From contig NZ_NFZQ01000021.1 of the NCBI RefSeq assembly GCF_002165135.1, positions 1 through 58,382 on the forward strand: a stretch of DNA of 58,382 nt. Reading direction: 5' to 3'. Positions 29,532 to 37,678 of the stretch are shown here, piece by piece. Source of the stretch: Pseudomonas sp. SID14000. Lineage in GTDB: Bacteria; Pseudomonadota; Gammaproteobacteria; Pseudomonadales; Pseudomonadaceae. Within the stretch, counting starts at the first letter, position 1. Every line of letters starts with the position of its first letter. A program made the position numbers and the translations under genes. A model generated the notes under the pieces. The model was not told the origin of the DNA and did no database searches. It saw nothing but the letters and a program-made list of their open reading frames with translations.

Positions 29532-29655
29532 ATTGGGGCCGCTTCGTGCCCCTTCGCGGGCGTGCCCGCTCCTACAGGTACAGCGCAGGCCTTGGGCTTG
29601 ATGCAATTCCTGTGGGAGCGGGCACGCTCGCGAAGGGGCGCAAAGCGGCCCCAAT
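29532..29655. repeat. REP pair, GGGCACGCTCGCGAAGGG class
   Basis: Inverted pair with extended outer arms ATTGGGGCCGCTT and its near-complement between topA and the DUF6586 gene. Confidence 0.9.
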
Positions 29656-29704
29656 CATTTATGATGCAGCTATCCGCCTTGCAGCCTCATGGGAGGGCAC
29701 TGAA

Positions 29705-30220
29705 ATGGCCCAGGAACTCTACACCCGCACCAATCAGAAACTGTTCTTTGCCGGCCTCGCCCTGGAGTCCATGGCCAAGGCCGAGCAAAGCCAGGCCATG
29801 AATGCCCAGGGCCTGGTCCAGGCCGAACGCGAGTCGGCGCTGTTCCACCTGTACGGCGCGCTGCTGGGCCTTTGCCATGAAATTGGTGGCTTCTACCGGC
29901 TGCCGGCCGTTGCAACGGTCGAGCAAGCACTGGCTGACGAGGCCCTGAACGGCATCACTATTCCGGAAGTGGCCGAACTGCTGGAGCTGGCCCGCCAGCG
30001 CGAAACCTGGCTGGCGCAAATGCTCGGTGCTTATGCCGATTTGTTCCGACCACCGGTCGCGAAAAAAGCGTCGAAAACCGACGTCACCCAGCCATTGATC
30101 CAGGCGGTCAATCTCGATGAGCCCGAGCATCCGGCGCTGTCGCGTGCCGAACTGGAAAGTTGGCGCAGTAACCTCAAAGGCCTGGTGCGACGTTTCCGCG
30201 ACGCGTTGAGTGAGTGCTGA
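29705..30220 (+). CDS. DUF6586 family protein
   Basis: 171-aa helical soluble protein of unknown function, conserved next to topA in Pseudomonas (PA3010-type). It begins MAQELYTRTNQKLFFAGLAL and has two helical blocks separated by a linker with KKASKTDVTQPLIQAV. It ends SNLKGLVRRFRDALSEC. GGGAGG precedes the ATG. The reading extends upstream into the REP, but those residues are not plausible protein. The next gene starts 50 bases on in the same direction. Confidence 0.88.
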   Translation: MAQELYTRTNQKLFFAGLALESMAKAEQSQAMNAQGLVQAERESALFHLYGALLGLCHEIGGFYRLPAVATVEQALADEALNGITIPEVAELLELARQRETWLAQMLGAYADLFRPPVAKKASKTDVTQPLIQAVNLDEPEHPALSRAELESWRSNLKGLVRRFRDALSEC

Positions 30221-30270
30221 TAGCTGCTACGGCTGGTACAATAGCGGCCTTTCGCGGAGAACTGCCATTT

Positions 30271-30504
30271 ATGTCTACGTCGTTTCTGGAAATTGTCGAG
30301 TTGCCTGATGGCCGCATCGAACTGCGTCGTGCCGAGGATGAGGGCTCTCTGGTAACCCTGGATTTCTCGGAAGACGCCAAGGCGTTCCTGCAGGGCCAGC
30401 ATGTGGAAGTGGCCAAGGCCATGCTCAGCGTGGGCGTGCAGATGGCCGGTCGCCTGATGGATGGCGAGCTTGAGCGTGATGAAGGGCCGCGTGTGCTGCA
30501 CTGA
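30271..30504 (+). CDS. Small conserved hypothetical protein (PA3009-like)
   Basis: 77 aa, acidic, soluble: MSTSFLEIVELPDGRIELRR, then an amphipathic helix AKAFLQGQHVEVAKAMLSVG. By position between DUF6586 and sulA it matches the PA3009 slot in P. aeruginosa. Function unknown. CGGAGAA lies 13 bases before the ATG. It converges with sulA across a strong hairpin. Confidence 0.8.
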   Translation: MSTSFLEIVELPDGRIELRRAEDEGSLVTLDFSEDAKAFLQGQHVEVAKAMLSVGVQMAGRLMDGELERDEGPRVLH

Positions 30505-30540
30505 GGTGCAGCAGGGCATCAGGTTTTATGCAGTGACAGG

Positions 30541-30580
30541 CAAAGCCTGAACATCAGCCGAGGCGGATGTTCAGGCTTTG
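30541..30580. terminator. Perfect 15-bp hairpin over the sulA stop codon
   Basis: CAAAGCCTGAACATC (30541-30555) pairs with GATGTTCAGGCTTTG (30566-30580), 10-base loop. It lies between two convergent genes and includes the last codons and stop of sulA. No T-run follows on either strand, so it may terminate weakly or protect 3' ends. Confidence 0.55.
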
Positions 30581-31030
30581 TGCGTTTCCGGCGCCGGCGG
30601 CGCGCAGCAATTGCTGGCGTGCAGTGACGTTGAGGTTGCCCAGCCAGCTGACCACGGTGTGGCTGCGGCCCAGGCGCAAGGCTTCGCAGGCCAGTTGAAG
30701 CGGGCTTTGATTGCCACGCGGTTGCAGCAGCAGGATACGTTCACGGTTGAGCCCGGCATCGCGTAGCCAGGCCTGGGTCAGGCTCGACGGTGGGGCGATC
30801 AGGGTCAGCCAGCGGGTTTCGTCCTCTTCGCTCAGTTCGCGCAGCACTGGTGCCAGCAGGCTTTGGCAGTGCCCGGGCGCTCCGCGCAGCGACAGTTCGC
30901 TGAACAGCTCGGGCTGGCTACTCTTGCGCGTTACTTCGCTGGCCTTCAGGCCAGGCAGTACGGGCTGGGCGAGGAATGCTTCGAACAATGGCAACTGGGC
31001 TTGCTCGGGTGCGTGAATGAACTGCTGCAT
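30554..31030 (-). CDS. sulA: SOS cell division inhibitor SulA
   Basis: Blocks FtsZ polymerisation during the SOS response. 158 aa. The central conserved block has RWLTLIAPPSSLTQAWLRDA and the segment HTVVSWLGNLNVTARQQLLRAA, typical of SulA. The start (MQQFIHAPEQ) lies 13 bases after the lexA stop, with GGAGG in front. It therefore belongs to the lexA operon and should be LexA-regulated through the two boxes upstream of lexA. A strong hairpin covers its stop codon. In E. coli, by contrast, sulA has its own LexA box. Confidence 0.9.
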   Translation of the reverse strand: MQQFIHAPEQAQLPLFEAFLAQPVLPGLKASEVTRKSSQPELFSELSLRGAPGHCQSLLAPVLRELSEEDETRWLTLIAPPSSLTQAWLRDAGLNRERILLLQPRGNQSPLQLACEALRLGRSHTVVSWLGNLNVTARQQLLRAAGAGNAQSLNIRLG

Positions 31031-31043
31031 GACGCCTCCTGGA

Positions 31044-31652
31044 TCAGCGGCGAATGACGCCGACGCTCAAGCCCTCGATCACCAGCTCCTGTTCTTTCAG
31101 GTCGACTTCGATGGGGGCGAATTCGGGGTTCTCGGCAAGCAGCCAGACCTTGCTACCTTCGCGCTTGAAGCGCTTGACGGTGACTTCGTCGCCGATACGG
31201 GCCACGACGATCTGGCCGTTTCGGGCTTCGCGGCAGGTGTGCACTGCAAGCAGGTCGCCGTCGAAGATGCCGACATCCTTCATGCTCATACCGTGTACGC
31301 GCAGCAGGTAGTCGGCCTGGGGGTGGAAGAAGTCGGGGTTGATGTTGCAGGATTGCTCAATGTGCTGTTCGGCAAGGATCGGCGCACCAGCGGCAACCCG
31401 GCCGATGATCGGCAGGCCGCTTTCTTCGGTCTTGGCTTCCAGGCCAGGGATCCGAATGCCGCGGGAGGCGCCCGGGGTCATCTCGATCGCACCCTTGCGG
31501 GCGAGGGCCTTGAGGTGCTCCTCGGCGGCGTTGGGCGACTTGAAGCCCAGCTCCTGAGCGATCTCGGCGCGCGTCGGCGGGAAGCCGTTGTCTTCCAGGC
31601 AACGCTTGATGAACGCGAGAATTTCGGCTTGGCGTGGCGTCAGTTTCAACAT
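31044..31652 (-). CDS. lexA: LexA repressor
   Basis: SOS master repressor, 202 aa, the exact E. coli length. Winged helix at about residues 1-70 (LTPRQAEILAFIKRCLEDNG, recognition helix near FKSPNAAEEHLKAL). Cleavage site Ala88-Gly89, with catalytic Ser123 (GMSM) and Lys160 (VTVKRF). All parts for RecA-stimulated self-cleavage are present. The ATG at 31652 lies below two LexA boxes (31663-31678, 31682-31697), so it is autoregulated, with sulA downstream in the same operon. Divergent from psrA. Confidence 0.97.
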   Translation of the reverse strand: MLKLTPRQAEILAFIKRCLEDNGFPPTRAEIAQELGFKSPNAAEEHLKALARKGAIEMTPGASRGIRIPGLEAKTEESGLPIIGRVAAGAPILAEQHIEQSCNINPDFFHPQADYLLRVHGMSMKDVGIFDGDLLAVHTCREARNGQIVVARIGDEVTVKRFKREGSKVWLLAENPEFAPIEVDLKEQELVIEGLSVGVIRR

Positions 31653-31662
31653 GGTGGGCGCT

Positions 31663-31714
31663 CTGTCTTTTTGTACAGTGACTGGAATTATATACAGTAC
31701 TGTATGCGCTGCAA
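31663..31714 (-). promoter_or_regulatory. lexA promoter with two LexA boxes
   Basis: On the minus strand: -35 TTGCAG (31709-31714), 16-base spacer, -10 TATAAT (31687-31692). LexA boxes of the CTG-N10-CAG form lie at 31682-31697, overlapping the -10, and at 31663-31678, between promoter and start codon. A 14-bp palindrome ATACAGTACTGTAT (31692-31705) abuts the first box. Confidence 0.9.
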
Positions 31715-31801
31715 GCCAAAACCTGCAATAAACAGCGGGAATGTCGCTTGCAGCGACCCGTCTGGCGCATTTAAATGGCGACCGACCGGTCACCGAGAGC
31801 C

Positions 31802-31830
31802 TTGACAGAAGCAGGGCTGAAACGTATGTT
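31802..31830 (+). promoter_or_regulatory. psrA promoter
   Basis: TTGACA (31802-31807), 17-base spacer, TATGTT (31825-31830). The -10 is inside the first PsrA operator. Confidence 0.8.
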
Positions 31831-31845
31831 TCAAACACCTGTTTG
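31819..31845. promoter_or_regulatory. Tandem PsrA operators
   Basis: GAAACGTATGTTTC (31819-31832), a perfect palindrome, and CAAACACCTGTTTG (31832-31845) share one base. Both fit the known PsrA pattern (G/C)AAAC-N2-4-GTTT(G/C). They cover the -10 and likely start site of psrA, so they imply autorepression. Confidence 0.88.
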
Positions 31846-31869
31846 TCTGGCGGAGTAGTCGGAGTAGTC

Positions 31870-32583
31870 ATGGCCCAATCGGAAACCGTTGAACGCATTC
31901 TCGATGCTGCCGAGCAGCTGTTCGCGGAAAGGGGGTTCGCAGAAACCTCGTTGCGGCTGATTACCAGCAAGGCCGGGGTCAACCTGGCGGCGGTCAACTA
32001 TCACTTCGGTTCCAAGAAGGCCTTGATCCAGGCGGTGTTCTCGCGCTTCCTCGGGCCGTTCTGCGCCAGCCTCGAACGTGAACTGGAGCGGCGCCAGGCC
32101 AAGCCGGAGCAAAAGCCCAGCCTCGAAGAGCTGCTGGAAATGCTGGTGGAGCAGGCTTTGGCCGTGCAGCCGCGCAGCAACAATGACCTGTCGATCTTCA
32201 TGCGTCTGCTGGGCCTGGCTTTCAGTCAGAGCCAGGGCCACCTGCGGCGCTACCTGGAAGACATGTACGGCAAGGTGTTTCGTCGCTACATGCTGCTGGT
32301 CAACGAGGCCGCGCCGCGCATCCCGCCGCTGGAACTGTTCTGGCGCGTGCATTTCATGCTCGGTGCCGCCGCTTTCAGTATGTCCGGCATCAAGGCCCTG
32401 CGGGCGATTGCCGAGACCGATTTCGGCATCAATACCTCGATAGAGCAGGTGATGCGCCTGATGGTGCCGTTCCTGGCTGCGGGCATGCGTGCCGATAGCG
32501 GTGTTACCGACGACGCCATGGCCACCGCGCAACTGCGCCCGCGCGCCAAGACCAGCGCAAGCGCTACCACCGCCAAGGCTTGA
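31870..32583 (+). CDS. psrA: Fatty-acid responsive TetR-family regulator PsrA
   Basis: Long-chain fatty acid sensor. In pseudomonads it represses itself and fadBA and activates rpoS. 237 aa. The TetR helix-turn-helix is at about residues 8-55 (VERILDAAEQLFAERGFAET, then ITSKAGVNLAAVNYHFGSKK). The C-terminal helical domain should bind acyl-CoA or fatty acid (PPLELFWRVHFMLGAAAFSM). The ATG at 31870 has GGAG nearby. Its own operators are in front. Genes for both its metabolic target (fadBA) and rssB/rssC, which act on RpoS, are in this window. Confidence 0.95.
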   Translation: MAQSETVERILDAAEQLFAERGFAETSLRLITSKAGVNLAAVNYHFGSKKALIQAVFSRFLGPFCASLERELERRQAKPEQKPSLEELLEMLVEQALAVQPRSNNDLSIFMRLLGLAFSQSQGHLRRYLEDMYGKVFRRYMLLVNEAAPRIPPLELFWRVHFMLGAAAFSMSGIKALRAIAETDFGINTSIEQVMRLMVPFLAAGMRADSGVTDDAMATAQLRPRAKTSASATTAKA

Positions 32584-32623
32584 AGACTGGGCGGGGCAGG
32601 GCGCTTCGGCTAAGCTAGCGCCC

Positions 32624-33148
32624 ATGCCTGACCTCGACTTCCTGCACATTTCCCTCGCCGACCAGCACCTTTATGGCTTTGCCCATGGCCAGCTGCGCGT
32701 ACGCCTGCCGGTTTCCACGGCGCGCAACGGCGCCGGCGAGCGCAATGGCTCGGGCTGCACGCCGTGTGGCTTGCACCAGGTGCGGGCGAAGATCGGTGCG
32801 GGCTTGCCGCTGAATGCGGTATTGGTCGGGCGACGCTGGACCGGTGAGGTGTGGTCCCCAGTCTTGCATGCGCAATATCCCGGTCGGGACTGGATCCTTA
32901 CCCGCATTCTCTGGCTCAGTGGCTGTGAGCCGGGTGTAAACCGCCTTGGCGCGGTCGACACCTTCCGCCGTCATATCTACTTGCACGGCACCCCGGATAC
33001 GGAACCCATGGGCGTAGCGCTGTCCCATGGTTGCATACGTCTGCGCAACACCGATTTGCTAAGCCTGTTCGAGCAGGTGCCGGCCCATTGTCCGGTGCGC
33101 ATCGAGCAGGCCGCCTGCCCCCAGTGGGCTTCTCTCAGTCTTCAATGA
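32624..33148 (+). CDS. YkuD-domain protein without signal peptide (L,D-transpeptidase or L,D-carboxypeptidase)
   Basis: 174 aa with the YkuD catalytic signature: His121 (YLHGTPD), and SHGCIRL with His135, Cys137 and Arg139. Classical L,D-transpeptidases are exported, but this one starts MPDLDFLHISLADQHLYGF with no signal peptide or membrane helix. Cytoplasmic YkuD proteins of this kind (ElsL in Acinetobacter, LdcV in Vibrio) are L,D-carboxypeptidases in peptidoglycan recycling. nagZ, the cytoplasmic recycling glucosaminidase, follows after 10 bases, which supports that role. Longer starts upstream would run into psrA. Confidence 0.85.
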   Translation: MPDLDFLHISLADQHLYGFAHGQLRVRLPVSTARNGAGERNGSGCTPCGLHQVRAKIGAGLPLNAVLVGRRWTGEVWSPVLHAQYPGRDWILTRILWLSGCEPGVNRLGAVDTFRRHIYLHGTPDTEPMGVALSHGCIRLRNTDLLSLFEQVPAHCPVRIEQAACPQWASLSLQ

Positions 33149-33158
33149 AGGATTACCC

Positions 33159-34169
33159 ATGACTGTCAGCCTGCAAGGCTCCCTGATGGTGGATATCGCC
33201 GGTAAATGGCTGACCGCCGAAGACCGTCACCTGCTGCGCCAGCCTGAAGTGGCCGGCCTGATCATCTTTGCCCGGAACATCGACAGCCCGCGCCAGGTGC
33301 GTGAGCTGTGCGCGTCGATCCGCGCCATCCGCCCCGACTTGATCCTGGCGGTGGACCAGGAGGGCGGCCGCGTGCAGCGCCTGCGCCAGGGCTTTGTACG
33401 CCTGCCGGCCATGCGTGCGCTGGCCGACAATGACAACGCCGAGTACCTGGCCGAGCAGTGCGGTTGGTTGATGGCGACCGAGGTGCTGGCGGTTGGCCTG
33501 GACCTCAGCTTTGCCCCGGTACTCGACCTGGACCACCAGCGCAGCGCCGTGGTGGGCAGCCGCGCCTTCGAGGGGGACCCGCTGCGGGCCACGCAACTGG
33601 CCGGGGCGTTCATTCGTGGCATGAATGCGGCGGGCATGGCGGCCTGTGGCAAACACTTCCCGGGGCATGGCTGGGCCGAAGCGGACTCGCATGTGGCCAT
33701 CCCCACCGATGAGCGCAGCCTCGAGCAGTTGCGCCAGGCCGACCTGGTGCCGTTCACCCGCCTGAGCGGGCAGTTGGCGGCAGTGATGCCGGCGCACGTC
33801 ATCTATCCGCAGGTCGACAACCAGCCGGCTGGCTTCTCGCGGCGCTGGTTGCAGGACATCCTGCGTGGCGAGCTGGGCTTCGACGGGGTGATTTTCAGTG
33901 ACGATTTGTCGATGGCCGGCGCACATGTTGTCGGGGATGCGGCCAGTCGGATCGAGGCGGCGTTGAGCGCCGGTTGTGACATGGGCCTGGTGTGCAATGA
34001 CCGGGCGGCGGCGGAGCTGGCGCTGAGTGCGGCGCAGCGGATGAAGGTCAAGCCGTCGCCGCGGATTGCGCGGATGCGTGGGCAAGGGTTTGCGCGGACG
34101 GATTATCGCCAGCAGCCGCGGTGGCTGGAGGCGTTGGGGGCGTTGCGGGAGGCGCAGCTGGTCGATTGA
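33159..34169 (+). CDS. nagZ: Beta-N-acetylhexosaminidase NagZ
   Basis: Cytoplasmic family-3 glycosidase that removes GlcNAc from anhydro-muropeptides during cell-wall recycling; its product influences AmpC induction. 336 aa. Visible motifs: VDQEGGRVQRLR (about residue 66), the mobile-loop KHFPGHGWAEADSH with catalytic His, and the nucleophile Asp in VIFSDDLSMAGA (about residue 248). GAAGGA precedes the ATG. It is probably co-transcribed with the upstream YkuD gene. Three REP units follow the stop. Confidence 0.96.
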   Translation: MTVSLQGSLMVDIAGKWLTAEDRHLLRQPEVAGLIIFARNIDSPRQVRELCASIRAIRPDLILAVDQEGGRVQRLRQGFVRLPAMRALADNDNAEYLAEQCGWLMATEVLAVGLDLSFAPVLDLDHQRSAVVGSRAFEGDPLRATQLAGAFIRGMNAAGMAACGKHFPGHGWAEADSHVAIPTDERSLEQLRQADLVPFTRLSGQLAAVMPAHVIYPQVDNQPAGFSRRWLQDILRGELGFDGVIFSDDLSMAGAHVVGDAASRIEAALSAGCDMGLVCNDRAAAELALSAAQRMKVKPSPRIARMRGQGFARTDYRQQPRWLEALGALREAQLVD

Positions 34170-34174
34170 CCGCG

Positions 34175-34348
34175 TCGGCCCCTTCGCGGGCATGCCCGCT
34201 CCCACAGGTGCTGTGCTGGTTTCGAAATTAGTGTTGTACCTGTGCTGGCCTCTTCGCGGGTGAACCCGCTCCCACAGATACAGCACCGCCCTTGAGGGCA
34301 CTGATATCCCTGTGGGAGCGGGTTTACCCGCGAAGAGGCCGGCACAGG
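34175..34348. repeat. REP cluster of three units
   Basis: Units at 34176-34208 and 34239-34277 in one orientation and 34308-34348 inverted, between the convergent nagZ and helicase genes. The first unit is a GGGCATGCCCGC variant. Confidence 0.9.
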
Positions 34349-34365
34349 CAGCGAAGGCTTCTGGG

Positions 34366-37300
34366 CTACCGCCCGCGCTTCCCGGGCAGCGGCGCAAACA
34401 GCGCTTCGATCTCTTCATCCCCCAGTCGCCATTGCCCGGCCTGCCCGCCATCGAGCAGGCTCGCCGCAAGCGCCGCCTTCTCCTGCTGCAACAGCTGGAT
34501 CTTTTCTTCCACCGTTCCCCGGGTGATCAGCTTGAACACGAACACCGGCTTGTCCTGGCCGATGCGGTAGGCGCGATCGGTGGCCTGGTTCTCGCTGGCC
34601 GGGTTCCACCAGGGGTCGAAGTGGATCACCGTGTCTGCAGCCGTCAGGTTCAACCCCACGCCACCCGCCTTGAGGCTGATCAGGAACACTTCGCTGTCAC
34701 CCTGCTGGAATTGCTGTACCGGCGTACGTCGGTCGCGGGTGTCGCCGGTCAGCAGGCTGTAGCGGATCTTGCGCTTTTCCAGCTCCTGCTCGATCAACGC
34801 CAGCATCGAGGTGAACTGCGAGAACAAAAGCACCCGGCGCCCTTCGCTCAGCAGCTCTTCGAGCATTTCCAGCAGCGCGCCCAGTTTGCCCTTGTCGGCC
34901 TGGTTGCCTTTGCTTTCCACCCCTTTGACCAGGCGCAGGTCGCAGCACACCTGGCGCAGCTTGAGCAGGGCGTCGAGGATGATGATCTGGCTGCGCGCGG
35001 CGCCATTGCGGGCGATTTCATCGCGGACTTTCTTGTCCATGGCCACCCGCACGGCCTCGTAGGTGTCGCGCTGGGCATCGCTAAGCTCGACCCAATGCAC
35101 CATCTCGGTCTTGGCCGGCAGCTCGGTGGCCACCTGTTCCTTGGTGCGGCGCAGCAGGAACGGGCGTATGCGGCTGGCAAGGTGGGCCATGCGCTCGCTG
35201 TCGCCGTGGCGCTCGATCGGTGTGCGATAGTCCTGGTTGAAGCGCTTCAGGTCACCTAGCCAGCCAGGCATGAGGAAGTGGAAAATCGACCACAGCTCGC
35301 CCAGGTTGTTTTCCATTGGCGTGCCGGTCAGGCAGACGCGCTGATTGGCCCGCAGTTCGTAGACGGCGAGGGCGGCCTTGCTGGTGCTGCTCTTGATGTT
35401 TTGCGCCTCGTCCAGCACCAGCACATGCCAGGCCTGGGCGCGCAGGTGCTCGAGGTCGCGCGGCACCAGGGCATAGGTGGTGAGGACCAGGTCGTATTCG
35501 TGCAGTTTGGCGAAATGCTTGCTGCGCCCCGGGCCTTGCAGGGCCAGCACGCGCAGCCCGGGGGCGAAGCGCTGGGCTTCGTCCAGCCAGTTGGGCACCA
35601 GGCTGGTCGGCATCACCGCCAGGGCTGGTGCGCTCAGGCGCCCCGACTGTTTCTCCAGCAGCAGGTGTGCCAGTGCCTGCAGGGTCTTGCCCAGCCCCAT
35701 GTCGTCGCCGAGGATGCCGCCGGTGCCCATCTCGCGCAGCGCCTGCAGCCAGTTCAGGCCTTGTTGCTGGTAAGGGCGCAGGCTGGCCTGCAGCCCGGTC
35801 GGCGGTTCTACCTGCAATTCACGGGCATCGCCCAGGCGACGGCCCAGATCGCGCACGTGCTCGCCACCCTCCCAATGCAGGGGCAGGCCGTCGATGTCGT
35901 TCAGGCGTGCAGCATCGGCGCGGTCCAGGCGCAGGGACGGACCTGCGGCGTCTTCGTGCAGGTACAGCTCGCCCAGAGTGCCCATCACTGCCTTGATGCG
36001 GCCATAGGGCAAGGCAACGCGCAGGGCCGGGGCATCGAGGCGGCCGCGGTTTAGGTCGATCAGCAGGTGCTCATCGTCACTGCGCCGGGCCAGTTCGCTG
36101 GGGCGCAGCAGTTCCGGGTTGCTGCGCAACAGTTGCAGCACGATCGGCAGCAGGCTGTGGCGCTGGCCATCGACCACGATGCCCAACTCCAGGTCGAACC
36201 ATTCATGGCCGGGCGCTTCGTCGATGGTCGCGTACCAGTCGTCCACCTCCTGAAGGTTGAAGGCGAAGTCGCGGTGGATGTCGATGTCCCAACCGGCTTC
36301 GCGCAGGCGCGGCAGGCCTTCGCGGGCAAAGTGCAGCCAGGCTTCGTCATCGGGCAACTGGAGCATTTCGCCGGCGCTGTCAGGCAGGGCCTTGCTCTGC
36401 CGGGTGGCGGCCTTGAAACCGAGGTCGCGCAGCACTTTGCGTAGCGCCTGCTCGGCCTGGGGTTGGCGGCGGATGCGCTGGCTGGTGTCGCCGACCAGGC
36501 GGGTCAGCGGCTTGTCGTCGCTGCCGCTGGCGCGCAGGCCGTCGTAGTCGAATGCCAGCGCTGCACGGTGTTGCATCTGCCGTTGCATCCGCCCGGTCTT
36601 GGGCATGTAGGCGCTGAATTCGAGGCTGCCGAGGGTCAGGTGCGGCCTGGGTGGTAGGTCGTCGATGAGTTGTTCGTTCAGCGTGGTCGGCGTTGGGAGT
36701 TGGTGGTTCAAGGCGTTGAGCTTGTGGCTGAGGGGGACTACGAGGTGTTCCGGAACGTCAGGAGCGATGGTCAGTTGCAGGGCAATGTGCGAATCGAGTG
36801 AGTGTTCGATCTTGCCCACTTCACTGGTGGCGAAATTGAAATAGTAAAGGGGCAGTAGCGGAATCACGCAGTTCAGGGGCGTTTCGCCGTGATACCAGAT
36901 GCCGCGATAGTGGCCGTTGTCCAGGCGTACCCAGCGGAATTCCGCCGCAAGCGCCGCACCCTCGCGCAGCATTGGCTTGTATTCGTCGTAAAGCATGCGA
37001 CCGGTATCCAGGGCACGCTGGAACAATTCGCCGCCTTCACGGCCCTTGAGCTGGTAACCACGGTCCTGGCTGCCGACTTGATTCAGGGCCGAAAGCAGGC
37101 GCAGGATGCGGATATCCTCTTCCCTGACGAAGCGAGGGGGCTCGTACAGAAATTCATACAGTGACTGAACGCGGCTGTAGCGTATGCCGTTTTCTTCGCG
37201 GGTGCCTTTGCGCACTCGCAAGGCGCAGCCAGGCTCGTCGGTCAGCCTGAGCTGATAGCAGACCATGCGGCCGCGTTTGTCTTGCGCCTCGGCGGGTTCC

Positions 37301-37674
37301 TGAGCTGGCTGTTCCAGGCCCTTGAGCCAGCGTTGGAGGTTGGCCGGCAGTGTGTCACTGCCCTTGTCCCACGCGGCCTGCGGCTCGCTCAAAACGAACA
37401 AGGCAGCGGCGCAATGCTTGCAATTGTGTCCTACGGGGCAGCTGCACTGGCCGCGTACGTGGCAGCGGCCAGCCATGGCGGTGAGCGTGATCTTCTGGCG
37501 ATACGGGCTGCCTTCGCTTCCGCGGCAGGTGGCTTCGATGAGCGGGCCACTGCATTTTTCGATTTCTACCCGGTCTTCCCGGGCGTAACGCTCACCGCGC
37601 TGCAGAACCGGGTCGGTGAACGACTGGGTCCAGTTCGGGTACTCGCGCAGCAGCTGGAGAGCGTCACGACTCAT
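34366..37674 (-). CDS. SNF2-family helicase with SWIM zinc finger
   Basis: 1102-aa Swi2/Snf2 ATPase. The N-terminal SWIM-type finger CSCPVGHNCKHC is at about residues 78-90. A long middle region (about 100-620) has no motif I know. The helicase core has Walker A DDMGLGKT (about 655), DEAQ box VLDEAQNIKS (about 753) and GTPMENNLGELWS, and the C-terminal half has QFTSMLALIEQELEKR, LISLKAGGVGLNLTAAD and the arginine motif TDRAYRIGQ. Such proteins translocate on double-stranded DNA and remodel protein-DNA complexes; the bacterial role is uncertain. It is four bases downstream of csiV and in the mfd transcription unit, which suggests a link with transcription or repair. Confidence 0.9.
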   Translation of the reverse strand: MSRDALQLLREYPNWTQSFTDPVLQRGERYAREDRVEIEKCSGPLIEATCRGSEGSPYRQKITLTAMAGRCHVRGQCSCPVGHNCKHCAAALFVLSEPQAAWDKGSDTLPANLQRWLKGLEQPAQEPAEAQDKRGRMVCYQLRLTDEPGCALRVRKGTREENGIRYSRVQSLYEFLYEPPRFVREEDIRILRLLSALNQVGSQDRGYQLKGREGGELFQRALDTGRMLYDEYKPMLREGAALAAEFRWVRLDNGHYRGIWYHGETPLNCVIPLLPLYYFNFATSEVGKIEHSLDSHIALQLTIAPDVPEHLVVPLSHKLNALNHQLPTPTTLNEQLIDDLPPRPHLTLGSLEFSAYMPKTGRMQRQMQHRAALAFDYDGLRASGSDDKPLTRLVGDTSQRIRRQPQAEQALRKVLRDLGFKAATRQSKALPDSAGEMLQLPDDEAWLHFAREGLPRLREAGWDIDIHRDFAFNLQEVDDWYATIDEAPGHEWFDLELGIVVDGQRHSLLPIVLQLLRSNPELLRPSELARRSDDEHLLIDLNRGRLDAPALRVALPYGRIKAVMGTLGELYLHEDAAGPSLRLDRADAARLNDIDGLPLHWEGGEHVRDLGRRLGDARELQVEPPTGLQASLRPYQQQGLNWLQALREMGTGGILGDDMGLGKTLQALAHLLLEKQSGRLSAPALAVMPTSLVPNWLDEAQRFAPGLRVLALQGPGRSKHFAKLHEYDLVLTTYALVPRDLEHLRAQAWHVLVLDEAQNIKSSTSKAALAVYELRANQRVCLTGTPMENNLGELWSIFHFLMPGWLGDLKRFNQDYRTPIERHGDSERMAHLASRIRPFLLRRTKEQVATELPAKTEMVHWVELSDAQRDTYEAVRVAMDKKVRDEIARNGAARSQIIILDALLKLRQVCCDLRLVKGVESKGNQADKGKLGALLEMLEELLSEGRRVLLFSQFTSMLALIEQELEKRKIRYSLLTGDTRDRRTPVQQFQQGDSEVFLISLKAGGVGLNLTAADTVIHFDPWWNPASENQATDRAYRIGQDKPVFVFKLITRGTVEEKIQLLQQEKAALAASLLDGGQAGQWRLGDEEIEALFAPLPGKRGR

Positions 37675-37678
37675 TGCA

